A stretch of 64,000 bases of DNA from an uncultured Flavobacteriaceae bacterium (GCA_947493535.1 CANLRK010000001.1:310001-374000), one strand, 5' to 3'. Shown: positions 25,087 through 34,007, counted from the stretch's first letter. Notes: generated from the letters alone by a model not told the origin. A program made the numbers and translations.

Positions 25087-26148
25087 ATGGGTAGATTTCA
25101 CTCACTTAGCATAAAGAATATCCGAAAGGAAACTACAGATACTGTTTCTATAAGTTTTAATATTCCTGAAGAACTTAAAGACGATTACACATTTGTACCA
25201 GGGCAATACCTTACTTTTCGTACAAATATTGACGGGAAAGAAGTACGCCGTTCGTATTCTATCTGTTCAGCTCCTAACTCTGGAGAATTACGCGTAGCAG
25301 TTAAACAAATAAATTACGGTGTGTTTTCAACCTACGCAAACACTATTTTAAAAGAAGGAGAACATTTAGATGTAGCCATACCTGAAGGTAAATTTATATT
25401 AAAAACAAGCAAAGAAAACAAAAAAAACTATGCTGCTTTTGCTGCCGGTAGTGGTATTACACCAATTATGGCTATGATTAAAGATGTGCTAAAAAACGAA
25501 CCTAAAAGTACATTTGTGCTATTATACGGTAACAAATCGTCAAAAAGCACCATATTTCATGATGAACTCAACGCATTGAAAAAAGAATTTTTCGGGCGTT
25601 TTTACCTCTACTATACCTACACAGAAACCAATGAATCTGAAGCATTATTTGGAAGAATTGACACTGAAAAAGTAAATTATATTCTTAAAAACAAGCATAA
25701 GTCATATACTTTTGATAACTTTTACCTTTGCGGCCCTGAAGAAATGATTAACTTAATTTCTGATGAATTAACTCATAATCATATTTCAAAAAGCCAAATA
25801 CATTACGAGCTATTTACTGCTGCTAAAACAAATACTACAGCGCCAGTAACAACCACAGCATTTACCGGAACAGCGCAATTAACCGTACTTGTTGACGACG
25901 AAGAAACCATTGTTACCGCTAAAGAAAATGAAACATTACTTGATGCAGCTTTAAAAGCTGGAGTAGACGCGCCTTACTCATGCCAAGGAGGTGTTTGTAG
26001 TTCATGCATGTGTATGGTTACAGAAGGAAAAGTTGAACTATTAAAAAACTCTATTTTAACCGATAGTGAAATTAAAGAAGGGCTAACCTTAGCTTGCCAA
26101 GCTATACCTAAAAGCAGTAGCATTTCCATTGATTTTGACAACATATAA
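25087..26148 (+). CDS. PaaE-like ferredoxin reductase (FAD, NAD(P)H, 2Fe-2S)
   Basis: 353 residues with three modules in order. The FAD domain has RSYS at 55-58; the NAD(P)H domain has AAGSGITPIMAMI (about 118-130) and LCGPEEMI; the C-terminal plant-type ferredoxin domain has cysteines in CQGGVCSSC (about 299-307) and a fourth in LACQ (about 337). This is the layout of PaaE/PaaK, the reductase of phenylacetyl-CoA epoxidase. No paa genes adjoin it, so it may serve another oxygenase or desaturase; no symbol is assigned. Confidence 0.88.
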   Translation: MGRFHSLSIKNIRKETTDTVSISFNIPEELKDDYTFVPGQYLTFRTNIDGKEVRRSYSICSAPNSGELRVAVKQINYGVFSTYANTILKEGEHLDVAIPEGKFILKTSKENKKNYAAFAAGSGITPIMAMIKDVLKNEPKSTFVLLYGNKSSKSTIFHDELNALKKEFFGRFYLYYTYTETNESEALFGRIDTEKVNYILKNKHKSYTFDNFYLCGPEEMINLISDELTHNHISKSQIHYELFTAAKTNTTAPVTTTAFTGTAQLTVLVDDEETIVTAKENETLLDAALKAGVDAPYSCQGGVCSSCMCMVTEGKVELLKNSILTDSEIKEGLTLACQAIPKSSSISIDFDNI

Positions 26149-26181
26149 TTGGGATAAAAAAACAGCCCTTTTATAAAAAAC

Positions 26182-26265
26182 CTACATTTTACAACATTGT
26201 TTTTTGTTTTTGCAACAAGAAAGTGTTGTTCGTCCGATTATGAATTGTCTTAATCGAAAATGTAG
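26182..26265. other. Candidate structured RNA element (three-way junction)
   Basis: An outer 9-bp stem, CTACATTTT (26182-26190) with AAAATGTAG (26257-26265), encloses two hairpins that abut it directly: ACAACA (26191-26196) with TGTTGT (26224-26229), extended inside by TTGTT/AACAA, and CGATTA (26235-26240) with TAATCG (26251-26256). Only five bases separate the two inner hairpins. It lies in the 200-base gap between the reductase and the S74 genes. Strand and function are unknown; it may be a leader element, a small RNA or a 3' structure. Confidence 0.5.
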
Positions 26266-26296
26266 CGTTTCATTATTTACCTTGTTTTTTCTGTGA

Positions 26297-26304
26297 TATA
26301 TTCG
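26297..26304 (+). promoter_or_regulatory. Weak candidate -7 box before the S74 operon (TATATTCG)
   Basis: TATATTCG differs from TAnnTTTG at one position and lies 44 bases before the ATG at 26349. It is the best candidate I see for the three-gene operon; the preceding 26149-26296 holds the three-way-junction structure. Confidence 0.3.
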
Positions 26305-26348
26305 TGGACATAGTTACAAAAACTAACCCGAAAATTCTTTATTGTATC

Positions 26349-27575
26349 ATGAAAAAACTACTAACGATAGTCACATTATTTATAATGTGTTCGTTATCCT
26401 ATAGCCAAGTAGGAATTGGAACCACAACACCAGATCCTAGTGCTATTTTAGACATCACAACCACTGAAAAAGGTCTGCTTATACCTCGTATGACCTTAAC
26501 CGAAAAAAACGCCATTCCTTCACCTGCAACAGGCTTACTTGTTTACCAAACTGATGGGACGACAGGTTTTTGGTATTATAATGGTGCTTCTTGGACAACA
26601 TTTACCTCTTCAGGATGGAGTTTAACCGGTGATGTTGGAACAAATCCTACTATTAACTTTTTAGGAACCACAGATAATCAAGATTTTGTTATAGCCACTA
26701 ACAATACGGAACGTATACGATTTCAAGCTGATGGTGATATTGGTATAGGAGAAAATAATCCGAGTTCTAAATTACACATTACAGGTGCGGCGCCTGCTTT
26801 TAGACTTGTAGATGATAACCAAGGAATAAACAAAGTACTAACTTCAGATGCAAATGGTTTTGCTTCATGGGGTAGTTCTGCAGCTTTAAGTACTGGCGAT
26901 GATGATTGGCGATTCTCTTCAGGAAACACTATTTCTGACCCAATTTACCACCCGGTAAGTGTTGTTATTGGTCGTACTGGTACTACAACACACGAAATTG
27001 ATATTGATAATGGGGCAAATACCGGAACCACAATGGGTATAGGTGATGTAGAATATTTAGAAGATGGTAATAATGAAACTCGTTTCAGTCATCAATTTGT
27101 TCCAGATTTTGATAACTCAATAGATTTAGGTTCATCTACCAACCGATGGAGAACTATTTATGCAATTAACGGAACTATTCAAACATCAGACGGTAGAGAC
27201 AAAACCAATATAACTCCACTTCCTTATGGAATAAAAGATTTAATGAAACTACAAACTGTTCAATATAATTGGAAAGAAGAAAAATATTTAAACCATATAA
27301 TTCCTGAAGATAAAAAAGAACTAAAGTTAGGGCTACTCGCACAACAAACCCAAAAAATCATTCCTGAAGTAGTGTACGATTATACTTGGAAACCTAAAAG
27401 CGAGAAAGAAAGGGACACCTATGTGAAGGTAGCAAATGAATATTTAGGAATTAACTATGAAGAGCTTTTAGCCGTTTTAGTAAAAAGTAAGCAAGACCAA
27501 CAAAAAGAACTTGTAGTACTAAAACAGCAAACAGAAACTTTACTAAAAAGAATTCAACAATTAAAAAATAAATAA
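26349..27575 (+). CDS. Secreted protein with C-terminal S74 intramolecular chaperone domain (paralogue 1)
   Basis: 408 residues from ATG 26349; the GTG 15 codons upstream would bury the signal peptide. Signal peptide LLTIVTLFIMCSLSYSQ, then a domain shared by all three paralogues (VGIGTTTPDPSAILDITTTE, GLLIPRMTLTEKNAI, GFWYYNGASW). The C-terminal peptidase S74 chaperone domain begins at TSDGRDKTNI (about residue 278), and a coiled-coil tail follows. In phage tail spikes this domain assembles a trimeric stalk and then cuts itself off before the Ser. No type IX C-terminal domain is visible. This copy lacks the inserted jelly-roll domain of the other two. Confidence 0.82.
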   Translation: MKKLLTIVTLFIMCSLSYSQVGIGTTTPDPSAILDITTTEKGLLIPRMTLTEKNAIPSPATGLLVYQTDGTTGFWYYNGASWTTFTSSGWSLTGDVGTNPTINFLGTTDNQDFVIATNNTERIRFQADGDIGIGENNPSSKLHITGAAPAFRLVDDNQGINKVLTSDANGFASWGSSAALSTGDDDWRFSSGNTISDPIYHPVSVVIGRTGTTTHEIDIDNGANTGTTMGIGDVEYLEDGNNETRFSHQFVPDFDNSIDLGSSTNRWRTIYAINGTIQTSDGRDKTNITPLPYGIKDLMKLQTVQYNWKEEKYLNHIIPEDKKELKLGLLAQQTQKIIPEVVYDYTWKPKSEKERDTYVKVANEYLGINYEELLAVLVKSKQDQQKELVVLKQQTETLLKRIQQLKNK

Positions 27576-27577
27576 TC

Positions 27578-29299
27578 ATGAAAAAAATATACATTTTACT
27601 TTTTGTTGGTTTTTCATCGTTATTTATGAATGCTCAAATAGGTATTGGAACCATTACTCCTAATGCAAGTGCTGCATTAGATGTAACAAGTACAGATAAA
27701 GGGATATTAGCTCCTAGAATGACACAAGCGCAAAAAAACGCTATTGCAACTCCTGCCACGGGTCTATTAATTTATCAAACTGATGGAGCAACCGGGTTTT
27801 GGTTTTATAATGGTTCAGCATGGCAACCCTTCTCTAGTGGTAGTGCCTGGGATTTAATAGGAAATATCGGCACTTCTCCAGCTACAAATATGCTCGGAAC
27901 TACTGATGCGCAAAGTTTAGTTTTTAAAGCCAATAACACCGAATCAGCTAGAATATTAGCTAATAGCAATGTTGGTTTTGGCACAAATACTCCAACAGCT
28001 GGACTTCATGTTACCTCAACTTCTGTATTTAGTTTTTTACAAGATTTTAGCAGTGTTGCCGTAGGAGATGTTTCATTAACAACTACAGACAACCCATATG
28101 CATTTGACTCTAATTCAGGTTGTACTACTGGAGATAGCTGGAGAATAAGCACTACAGACGGTTCAAGTGCTCCTTGTACAAATTGTGCCGGAAATAGAGC
28201 TGTAATTGATTATGGTAGTTCAAGTTGTGACCAAGATGCAACTTTAATAGTTAAAACAGGGGTAATTCCTTTAACTTCAGTAGCTATTACATTTGATTAT
28301 AGCTTTGATGGTTCTTCACCAGAATTATTCTCAGTTGTCTTGTACAACGAAACTACTAGTTCACCAGTTTCTACATTACTCAACCTATCTGCTTCTGATG
28401 AAGATACTAGCTTTACAGGTGCCGCTACTATCACTGCAGGAGATGCCTATAGCTTGCGTTTTAGATACGTAGGAGATTGGGGATGGGGAGTAACTTTAGA
28501 TAATATTAAAATTAGTGCAGGAAACCCAGCTTTAACCATTCAGGACGGAAACCAAGCAAACGGATATATATTATTGTCAGACGCTAATGGAAATGCTGTA
28601 TGGACTGACCCTGGCACTTTAAGTATTGCTGACGATGATTGGCGATTTGCGAGTGGCTCTACAACAAATGATCCTATATACAGAACTGGTAATGTTGGTG
28701 CAGGAAACACCAATACTCCATTTGATTTAATTGATGCTGAAGAACCAAGTTATGCAGGAGAAGGAACACAATTTGGGGTTGGAAATGATGAATATTTTGA
28801 AGATGTACAATCAGAACAATCTATTAGTCATCACGTAGTACCACGAGTTAATAATTCTATTAGCATAGGTTCTGCCTCATTACGTTGGAGCGAAGTGTTT
28901 GCCGTAAATGGTACTATAAACACTTCTGACTTAAGAGAAAAAGAAGCTATTAAAACTTTAAACTACGGAACCGAAAGTTTAATGCAACTTAATCCTGTTG
29001 CTTACCAATGGAAATATGAAAAATATGGAAAAACTCTTGTAGCTGATAAAGACAAGCGTAACAAAATAGGGTTTATTGCTCAAGAATTACAACAAGTACT
29101 TCCCGAAGTTGTACAATCTAAACACTGGAAAGAAATCAAAGGAAAATTGCAACAAGTTCCTATGGAACGCCTAGGAGTAAATTACGCAGAAATACTTCCT
29201 GTTGTAATACAAACAACACAAGAGCAGCAAGATATCATCACTGCAATAAAAGCACAACAAGAAGAAATAAAAAAATTATTAATCGACTTAGAAAAGTAA
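27578..29299 (+). CDS. Secreted protein with S74 intramolecular chaperone domain (paralogue 2)
   Basis: 573 residues. Signal peptide MKKIYILLFVGFSSLFMNAQ, then the shared N-terminal domain (IGIGTITPNASAALDVTS, GFWFYNGSAW). An inserted beta-rich domain follows (about residues 150-320, with Cys-containing segments SNSGCTTG and CTNCAGN) that ends in a jelly-roll-like YVGDWGWGVTLDNIKI. The S74 domain starts at TSDLREKEAI (about residue 448), and a C-terminal coiled coil ends the protein. It begins 2 bases after paralogue 1, so the two are translated from one mRNA. The insert is probably the binding head. Confidence 0.82.
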   Translation: MKKIYILLFVGFSSLFMNAQIGIGTITPNASAALDVTSTDKGILAPRMTQAQKNAIATPATGLLIYQTDGATGFWFYNGSAWQPFSSGSAWDLIGNIGTSPATNMLGTTDAQSLVFKANNTESARILANSNVGFGTNTPTAGLHVTSTSVFSFLQDFSSVAVGDVSLTTTDNPYAFDSNSGCTTGDSWRISTTDGSSAPCTNCAGNRAVIDYGSSSCDQDATLIVKTGVIPLTSVAITFDYSFDGSSPELFSVVLYNETTSSPVSTLLNLSASDEDTSFTGAATITAGDAYSLRFRYVGDWGWGVTLDNIKISAGNPALTIQDGNQANGYILLSDANGNAVWTDPGTLSIADDDWRFASGSTTNDPIYRTGNVGAGNTNTPFDLIDAEEPSYAGEGTQFGVGNDEYFEDVQSEQSISHHVVPRVNNSISIGSASLRWSEVFAVNGTINTSDLREKEAIKTLNYGTESLMQLNPVAYQWKYEKYGKTLVADKDKRNKIGFIAQELQQVLPEVVQSKHWKEIKGKLQQVPMERLGVNYAEILPVVIQTTQEQQDIITAIKAQQEEIKKLLIDLEK

Positions 29300-29304
29300 T
29301 AAGT

Positions 29305-30969
29305 ATGAAAAAGATATTTACCGCAATACTACTAGTTCTTCCTGTTATTACTTTTTCACAAGTAGGTATAGGAACAACAACTCCAAACGCTAGTGCATCT
29401 TTAGAGATAAACGATACAACCAAAGGTTTTTTAGTTCCAAGAATGACTGAACTACAAAAAATAGCTATCGTGAGTCCTGCAACCGGCCTACTAATCTATC
29501 AAACCAACAACTCTCCTGGATACTATTATTACAACGGAACCGCATGGGTTTCTTTCGCTAGTTCTGGTTGGTCTACAACGGGTAACACAGGAACTACTCC
29601 TATTGTAAATAAAATAGGAACTGCTGATAATCAAGATTTTATTTTCGCTACTAATAACACAGAAGCTATACGGGTTTCAAATACTGGTAATGTAGGAATA
29701 GGAACTAACACTCCCTCAACCAAATTACATGTAGCAAGTTCTAATCCTGCTTACGAACTATTTAATGATGGTTTTGAAGACAATAACATTCCTCCTTTTA
29801 CTACAGGTGGTACTAATACATGGCAAACTCAGAACGCAACCGTAAATAGTGGTTCAAGAGCAGCTAAAAATAGAGCCATTACGCATAGTGAAAATGCTTG
29901 GGTTGAATACGCAGCAACTATACCTGCTCAAGGAGCTGTTATTTCTTTTGCCTATAGCACCTCAACAGAAAGTTGTTGCGATAAACTTCGTTTTTATATT
30001 GACGGAGTAGAACAAGATAATTGGGGAGGAACTATTAATTGGACTACAGCTACATTTCCAACCACAGGAGGAGCACACACTTATAGATGGGAATATACTA
30101 AGGATGGATCTGTAGATAGTGGTAGTGATGAAGTGTATTTAGACGATGTTGTCATTACAGTAAATTCACTTCCTGCTTTACAAATTCAAGATGGTTTTGA
30201 AGCAGACGGGAAAATATTAGTGTCTGATGCCACTGGGCAAGCCACTTGGCAAACACCTACGCCATACCCGGGTTCTGACGCAGATTGGACTTGGGATAGC
30301 GGAAGTACTGTTAATGACCCTATATACCATGTAGGTAATGTTTTTATTGGTACTGGAGCTACTACAACCACCTATAATTTACAAGTATGGAACGGAGCTG
30401 CTTCAGGTACAGTTGCTGGTATAGGTTCTATTGAATATTTAGAAGATGGTGTTAATGAAATTCAAGTAAGTGACACCTTTACTCCATTAACCAATAACGC
30501 ACAAGATATAGGAAGTACTACTCGAAGATGGACTGCCGTTTACGCTGCCAACGGTACTATTAATACCTCAGATGAGCGACTCAAAGAAAATATTAAGCCC
30601 TTACAATATGGTTTAAACGAAATTCTTCAACTGCAACCCGTTTCTTTTAAATGGAAAGAAGAGAAAAAAGATAACCATATTATTCCCTTTGAAAAAAGAG
30701 AAATAAAATTAGGATTAATAGCTCAAGAAGTTCAAAAAATAATTCCTGATGTTATTCTTGACAAACAATGGTATGTAGATGGTGAAAATCCTGAGAAAGG
30801 CCTTCAACAGCTAGATGCGGACCGCTTAGGTATAAGCTATAGCGAACTTATTCCTGTTACCATTAAGGCAATTCAGGAACAACAACATGAAATTAATGAA
30901 ATTAAGGCTACAAACGCTAGTCTTGAAAAACTAATCAAACAACTGGAAAACAAAAAAGGAGCTAATTAA
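29305..30969 (+). CDS. Secreted protein with S74 intramolecular chaperone domain (paralogue 3)
   Basis: 554 residues. Signal peptide MKKIFTAILLVLPVITFSQ, then the shared domain (VGIGTTTPNASASLEINDTT, GYYYYNGTAWVSF). A different beta-rich insert (about 150-295; CCDKLRFYIDGVEQDNWGG and DEVYLDDVVI) resembles MAM/jelly-roll modules. The S74 domain is closest to consensus here: TSDERLKENIKPL (about residue 420). A coiled-coil tail ends in KKGAN; the last codons form the left arm of the terminator. It follows paralogue 2 by 5 bases. Confidence 0.82.
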   Translation: MKKIFTAILLVLPVITFSQVGIGTTTPNASASLEINDTTKGFLVPRMTELQKIAIVSPATGLLIYQTNNSPGYYYYNGTAWVSFASSGWSTTGNTGTTPIVNKIGTADNQDFIFATNNTEAIRVSNTGNVGIGTNTPSTKLHVASSNPAYELFNDGFEDNNIPPFTTGGTNTWQTQNATVNSGSRAAKNRAITHSENAWVEYAATIPAQGAVISFAYSTSTESCCDKLRFYIDGVEQDNWGGTINWTTATFPTTGGAHTYRWEYTKDGSVDSGSDEVYLDDVVITVNSLPALQIQDGFEADGKILVSDATGQATWQTPTPYPGSDADWTWDSGSTVNDPIYHVGNVFIGTGATTTTYNLQVWNGAASGTVAGIGSIEYLEDGVNEIQVSDTFTPLTNNAQDIGSTTRRWTAVYAANGTINTSDERLKENIKPLQYGLNEILQLQPVSFKWKEEKKDNHIIPFEKREIKLGLIAQEVQKIIPDVILDKQWYVDGENPEKGLQQLDADRLGISYSELIPVTIKAIQEQQHEINEIKATNASLEKLIKQLENKKGAN

Positions 30970-30980
30970 GCTCCTTTTTT
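30952..30980. terminator. Bidirectional terminator overlapping two stop codons
   Basis: A perfect 12-bp stem (30952-30963 with 30969-30980, core AAGGAGCT) around five bases, flanked by A6 and T6. It contains the stop of the S74 paralogue 3 (TAA 30967-30969) and the opposing stop of the GT9 gene (30962-30964), so both reading frames end within the hairpin. Confidence 0.88.
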
Positions 30981-31999
30981 ATTGTTTCTATTATTATTTC
31001 CGGTGCAATAGAATGCATTACATGCTCATACCCTTTTACCTTTTTGTTCCCGTAAATAGATGTTGGTAATAGCGGAAATTTTTCTCTATTAGGTAAAATA
31101 TCATAAAAGTCTGGCTGTCCGTAAGGCTTAAACCCTGCATAGGGATGTGTTGCCCCCCATATAGTAATTACTTTAACTCCAAACATAGCTGCTAAATGCC
31201 CATTACCTGAGTCCATCGAAAGCATCAAATCTAAATTAGACATCAACACTAACTCTTCTTCTAATGAAAATTTTCCCGCAACACTTATAACATCAGTACA
31301 TTTATTGGCTATTTCATCTAAACATTCTTTTTCGTGTTTACCTCCACCAAACAAGATTATTTTGTACGTTTTTGAAAGTTCTTGTATTACTTTTTGCATG
31401 TGTGTTAAAGGATACATTTTTCCTTCATGAGCAGCAAAAGGGGCTATTCCTATTCGTTTTTTTTCAGTTTCTCCTATATAAGAAGCTATTTTAGTTGACA
31501 ATGGTTTTTGGATAGGCACTATATTTTCTATAGAAATATCTAATGGATAGCCTAAAGCCTTAAATACATCTGCATAGCGCTCATGCGTTGTTTTTAAAGG
31601 CTTGAATACTTTATTATAGGCTCTTATTAATGCTTTTTTTTCAGACCGGCCTTTATCAATTTGTTTAAATGGCACTCCTTTTAAACGTAATAACTGTACT
31701 AATATATTAGACCGTAATACGTTGTGTAAATCTGCAACAGCATCAATATTTAGCCTATGAAGTTCTTTGGAAAGTTTTTGTATGCCAAAAAAACCTTTAT
31801 GTTTTCCTTTCAAATCTGGCGAAAACACCTTTACATTAGGAATATCCTTAAAAAAAGGAGTAAAAAAAGAGCGAGTAAGTACCGTTAATTGAACTTCTGG
31901 ATAGGTAGCTGTAAAACGTCTTAATATTGGTATACACATAGCAACATCTCCCATTGCTGAGAGACGTATAACGAGTATGTGTTTTTTTGGTGTTGACAT
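30962..31999 (-). CDS. Glycosyltransferase family 9 (heptosyltransferase-like)
   Basis: 345 residues from ATG 31999 (MSTPKKHILVIRLSAMGDVA); the GTG at 32011 is not preferred. The GT9 pattern is clear: N-terminal RLSAMGDVAMCIPILRRF, the mid-domain KRIGIAPFAAHEGKMYPL, and the nucleotide-sugar site SMDSGNGHLAAMFGVKVITIWG. The family transfers heptose or other sugars to LPS core or related glycans at the inner membrane. It is transcribed with the DUF4254 gene 27 bases upstream, a usual pairing in Bacteroidota. It overlaps the convergent S74 gene by 8 bases. Confidence 0.88.
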   Translation of the reverse strand: MSTPKKHILVIRLSAMGDVAMCIPILRRFTATYPEVQLTVLTRSFFTPFFKDIPNVKVFSPDLKGKHKGFFGIQKLSKELHRLNIDAVADLHNVLRSNILVQLLRLKGVPFKQIDKGRSEKKALIRAYNKVFKPLKTTHERYADVFKALGYPLDISIENIVPIQKPLSTKIASYIGETEKKRIGIAPFAAHEGKMYPLTHMQKVIQELSKTYKIILFGGGKHEKECLDEIANKCTDVISVAGKFSLEEELVLMSNLDLMLSMDSGNGHLAAMFGVKVITIWGATHPYAGFKPYGQPDFYDILPNREKFPLLPTSIYGNKKVKGYEHVMHSIAPEIIIETIKKELN

Positions 32000-32026
32000 A
32001 CGAAAAGGCACACCGCTAACGATGAA

Positions 32027-32635
32027 TTATTTTTGAGTACGTAACACTGGGTTTAACTCATCATCATTATACATTTTCATTTGTTTGTATACTTTCATGT
32101 ACTTATCCCCTGCTTGAATATCATGTAACAAGGTATCTATTGCTGTTGACAAATCAACTCGTTGCTCTAATAATACGTCAAGTTTTTTCTTACAAGCTTC
32201 ACGATGTGTTGCTGATGCATCATTTCTGGTAGCTTCCTCATTCATATGATACACTTTTAATGCTAATATTGACAATCTGTCTACCCCCCAAGCTGGACTT
32301 TCTGTATTAATAGTTGCGCCATCCTTAACAGTAACATCTTTATATTTGTTTAAAAAATAGCTATCTATATATTCTACCATATCGGTACGGTCTTGGTTAG
32401 AAGCATCAATTTTACGCTTCAAATCTAATGCAGCAACAGGGTCAATATTAGGATCGCGAATAATATCTTCATAATGCCATTGTACAGTATCTATCCAACA
32501 CTTTCTGTATAATAAATGCTCTAGTAATTGTGTTGATTCATCATACTTATTTTCAAATGCTTGGTACGGATCATCAACTATATGGTATGTATCAATAACT
32601 TCTTGGAAAATTTTATTTGCTTTTTCTGTAAACAT
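32027..32635 (-). CDS. DUF4254-family protein
   Basis: 202 residues from ATG 32635 (MFTEKANKIFQEVID); another ATG three codons upstream is possible. All-helical, soluble, no signal peptide. The block LLYRKCWIDTVQWHYEDIIRDPNID and the later NTESPAWGVDRLSILALKVYHM are typical of DUF4254, a Bacteroidota family found next to GT9 transferases. Function unknown; the pairing suggests a role in lipid-linked glycan assembly. Promoter box at 32655-32662. Confidence 0.82.
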   Translation of the reverse strand: MFTEKANKIFQEVIDTYHIVDDPYQAFENKYDESTQLLEHLLYRKCWIDTVQWHYEDIIRDPNIDPVAALDLKRKIDASNQDRTDMVEYIDSYFLNKYKDVTVKDGATINTESPAWGVDRLSILALKVYHMNEEATRNDASATHREACKKKLDVLLEQRVDLSTAIDTLLHDIQAGDKYMKVYKQMKMYNDDELNPVLRTQK

Positions 32636-32654
32636 AATTATCATTTTAATGACT

Positions 32655-32662
32655 CAAAGGTA
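32655..32662 (-). promoter_or_regulatory. -7 promoter box of the DUF4254-GT9 operon (TACCTTTG)
   Basis: Minus-strand TACCTTTG, identical to the ATP synthase -7 box, 19 bases before the preferred ATG at 32635. No -33 TTTG seen. Confidence 0.55.
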
Positions 32663-32702
32663 CAATAATATTTGTACTCCTTTACTATGTGTTAACAGGG
32701 TT

Positions 32703-33623
32703 TTATGAAGATAAAAAACATAGTGTTATAGAAGCCAAAAATATAACGTATAACAAACTTGTTTGCAGCCATTTTTTACTTATTTGTTCATAAACAACCG
32801 TAAATAACGCTGCTAAAGGAAAGTATACATATACAAGCATTTCATTATTTTTATGAGGTGCTAACAGTAATATAATTACGGCAATTAAAAGTGCGAATAA
32901 TAAAACTACATAGGATAATTTATTTTTTTGCAACTTCTGCTTAACACTAGGAGAAAGAAATGTTACTGCGATTATAAGTAATGCCGAAAAAAAGCTTATC
33001 GTGGCAATATTTATGGGAGAATTAAACTCATGAAAACCTCTTTCTACAATTATTTTTTCAAAACTAAACCATTGTCTTGATGTAATCAATTGTAACGCAT
33101 AAGCTATTATGAAAACAACAAAAACACTTATTATTGGCACTAACCAATTTTTGTAATAATCAGAAGAATATAATGTAATTCCTAAATACAATACTATGAA
33201 AAATAGAATAGCCCAATAATGAAATAAGGAAGCCACACAAATCCACAATGCAGCATCAAAAATTTTCTTAGTAGTATTAGTTTGTGTTTTTAAGCTAATA
33301 ATTTTCCGCAACGCTAATAACACAAAAACATTAGACACTAATAAATAATAGTTTTCTTGTTGACTCCAAAAACAAAAAAAGAAAATAGAATAAAACAATA
33401 CTACATAGCTGTTTTGCTCTGAAATAGCATTTTTTTTAACAATAAAATCAACTAATAACGTACTAAATACAGCAAGTAAAACCACCCCAATATTTAACAA
33501 AAAATGATTCCAACTAAAATTTTGAGGTATTTTAAAATTCGCAATTGTAAACCCCAAAACAACTAATAGTGTAGTTATTACTAAGTTAATTGGTTTAGAT
33601 TTGTTAAAAATTGCTGTAATCAT
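32703..33623 (-). CDS. Polytopic membrane protein (DUF6427-like)
   Basis: 306 residues with about ten hydrophobic helices and short loops. The N-terminus (MITAIFNKSKPINLVITTLLVVLGF) matches my memory of DUF6427 proteins of Flavobacteriaceae, which lie near purD. The glycosyltransferase-C-like topology and the internal SRQWFSFEKIIVERGFHEF loop are notable, but no catalytic motif can be claimed. Divergent from the small DUF6341-like gene; the two are separated by 73 bases. Confidence 0.6.
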   Translation of the reverse strand: MITAIFNKSKPINLVITTLLVVLGFTIANFKIPQNFSWNHFLLNIGVVLLAVFSTLLVDFIVKKNAISEQNSYVVLFYSIFFFCFWSQQENYYLLVSNVFVLLALRKIISLKTQTNTTKKIFDAALWICVASLFHYWAILFFIVLYLGITLYSSDYYKNWLVPIISVFVVFIIAYALQLITSRQWFSFEKIIVERGFHEFNSPINIATISFFSALLIIAVTFLSPSVKQKLQKNKLSYVVLLFALLIAVIILLLAPHKNNEMLVYVYFPLAALFTVVYEQISKKWLQTSLLYVIFLASITLCFLSS

Positions 33624-33657
33624 GTAGGTTTATTCTTTTTTCAGAAAAAAAATACTG

Positions 33658-33665
33658 TATATTTG
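33658..33665 (+). promoter_or_regulatory. -7 promoter box of the small membrane protein gene (TATATTTG)
   Basis: Plus-strand TATATTTG, full consensus, 31 bases before ATG 33697. Confidence 0.55.
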
Positions 33666-33696
33666 TTGGCATAAAAATAACTTAAAAATTGTTACA

Positions 33697-33927
33697 ATGA
33701 GAGATTTAGTATACGCAATACAAGATTTTTTTATGGCATTGTTATCGCCAATGGGAAGTTTAGCAAAATTAGAGCTTAGCAATTGGTGGACAGCAAATAC
33801 GGTGAATTGGATATTTATGTTAATCGGTTTTGTAGCAATGGTATATTGGCTAGGGCAATTAAAAATATTTAACGCAGAAGGAAAAGAACGTAGAGATATT
33901 GTTTCTCACTCGTTTTTCAAACAATAG
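33697..33927 (+). CDS. Small membrane protein (DUF6341-like)
   Basis: 76 residues: an amphipathic N-terminus (RDLVYAIQDFFMALLSPMGSLAKLELSNWW), one membrane helix (TVNWIFMLIGFVAMVYWLGQL) and a polar tail RRDIVSHSFFKQ. This matches the DUF6341 proteins found beside purD in Flavobacteriaceae, as far as I can tell from memory. Function unknown. It ends in the strong terminator shared with purD. Confidence 0.68.
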   Translation: MRDLVYAIQDFFMALLSPMGSLAKLELSNWWTANTVNWIFMLIGFVAMVYWLGQLKIFNAEGKERRDIVSHSFFKQ

Positions 33928-33945
33928 ACAGCAAAATCTTCGCTG

Positions 33946-33990
33946 AATTAAAAAAGCCCTTTGATAAAATATCAAAGGGCTTTTTTAATT
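33946..33990. terminator. Bidirectional terminator (21-bp perfect stem)
   Basis: Arms 33946-33966 and 33970-33990 are exactly complementary with a 3-base loop; the core GCCCTTTGATA is flanked by A6 and T6. It separates the small membrane protein gene from convergent purD and works in both directions. Confidence 0.93.
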
Positions 33991-34007
33991 GTATCCGTTT
34001 TATCAAA

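Noticed and set aside
26182-26265. The inverted repeat as an invertible promoter (phase-variable switch)
   Set aside because: The 9-bp arms are shorter than known Bacteroidota invertase sites and enclose further paired stems rather than a promoter. RNA structure is the simpler reading.
26349-30969. S74 chaperone genes as a prophage tail-fibre remnant
   Set aside because: Each protein has a Sec signal peptide, there are three intact tandem copies, and no capsid, tail, integrase or lysis gene is near.
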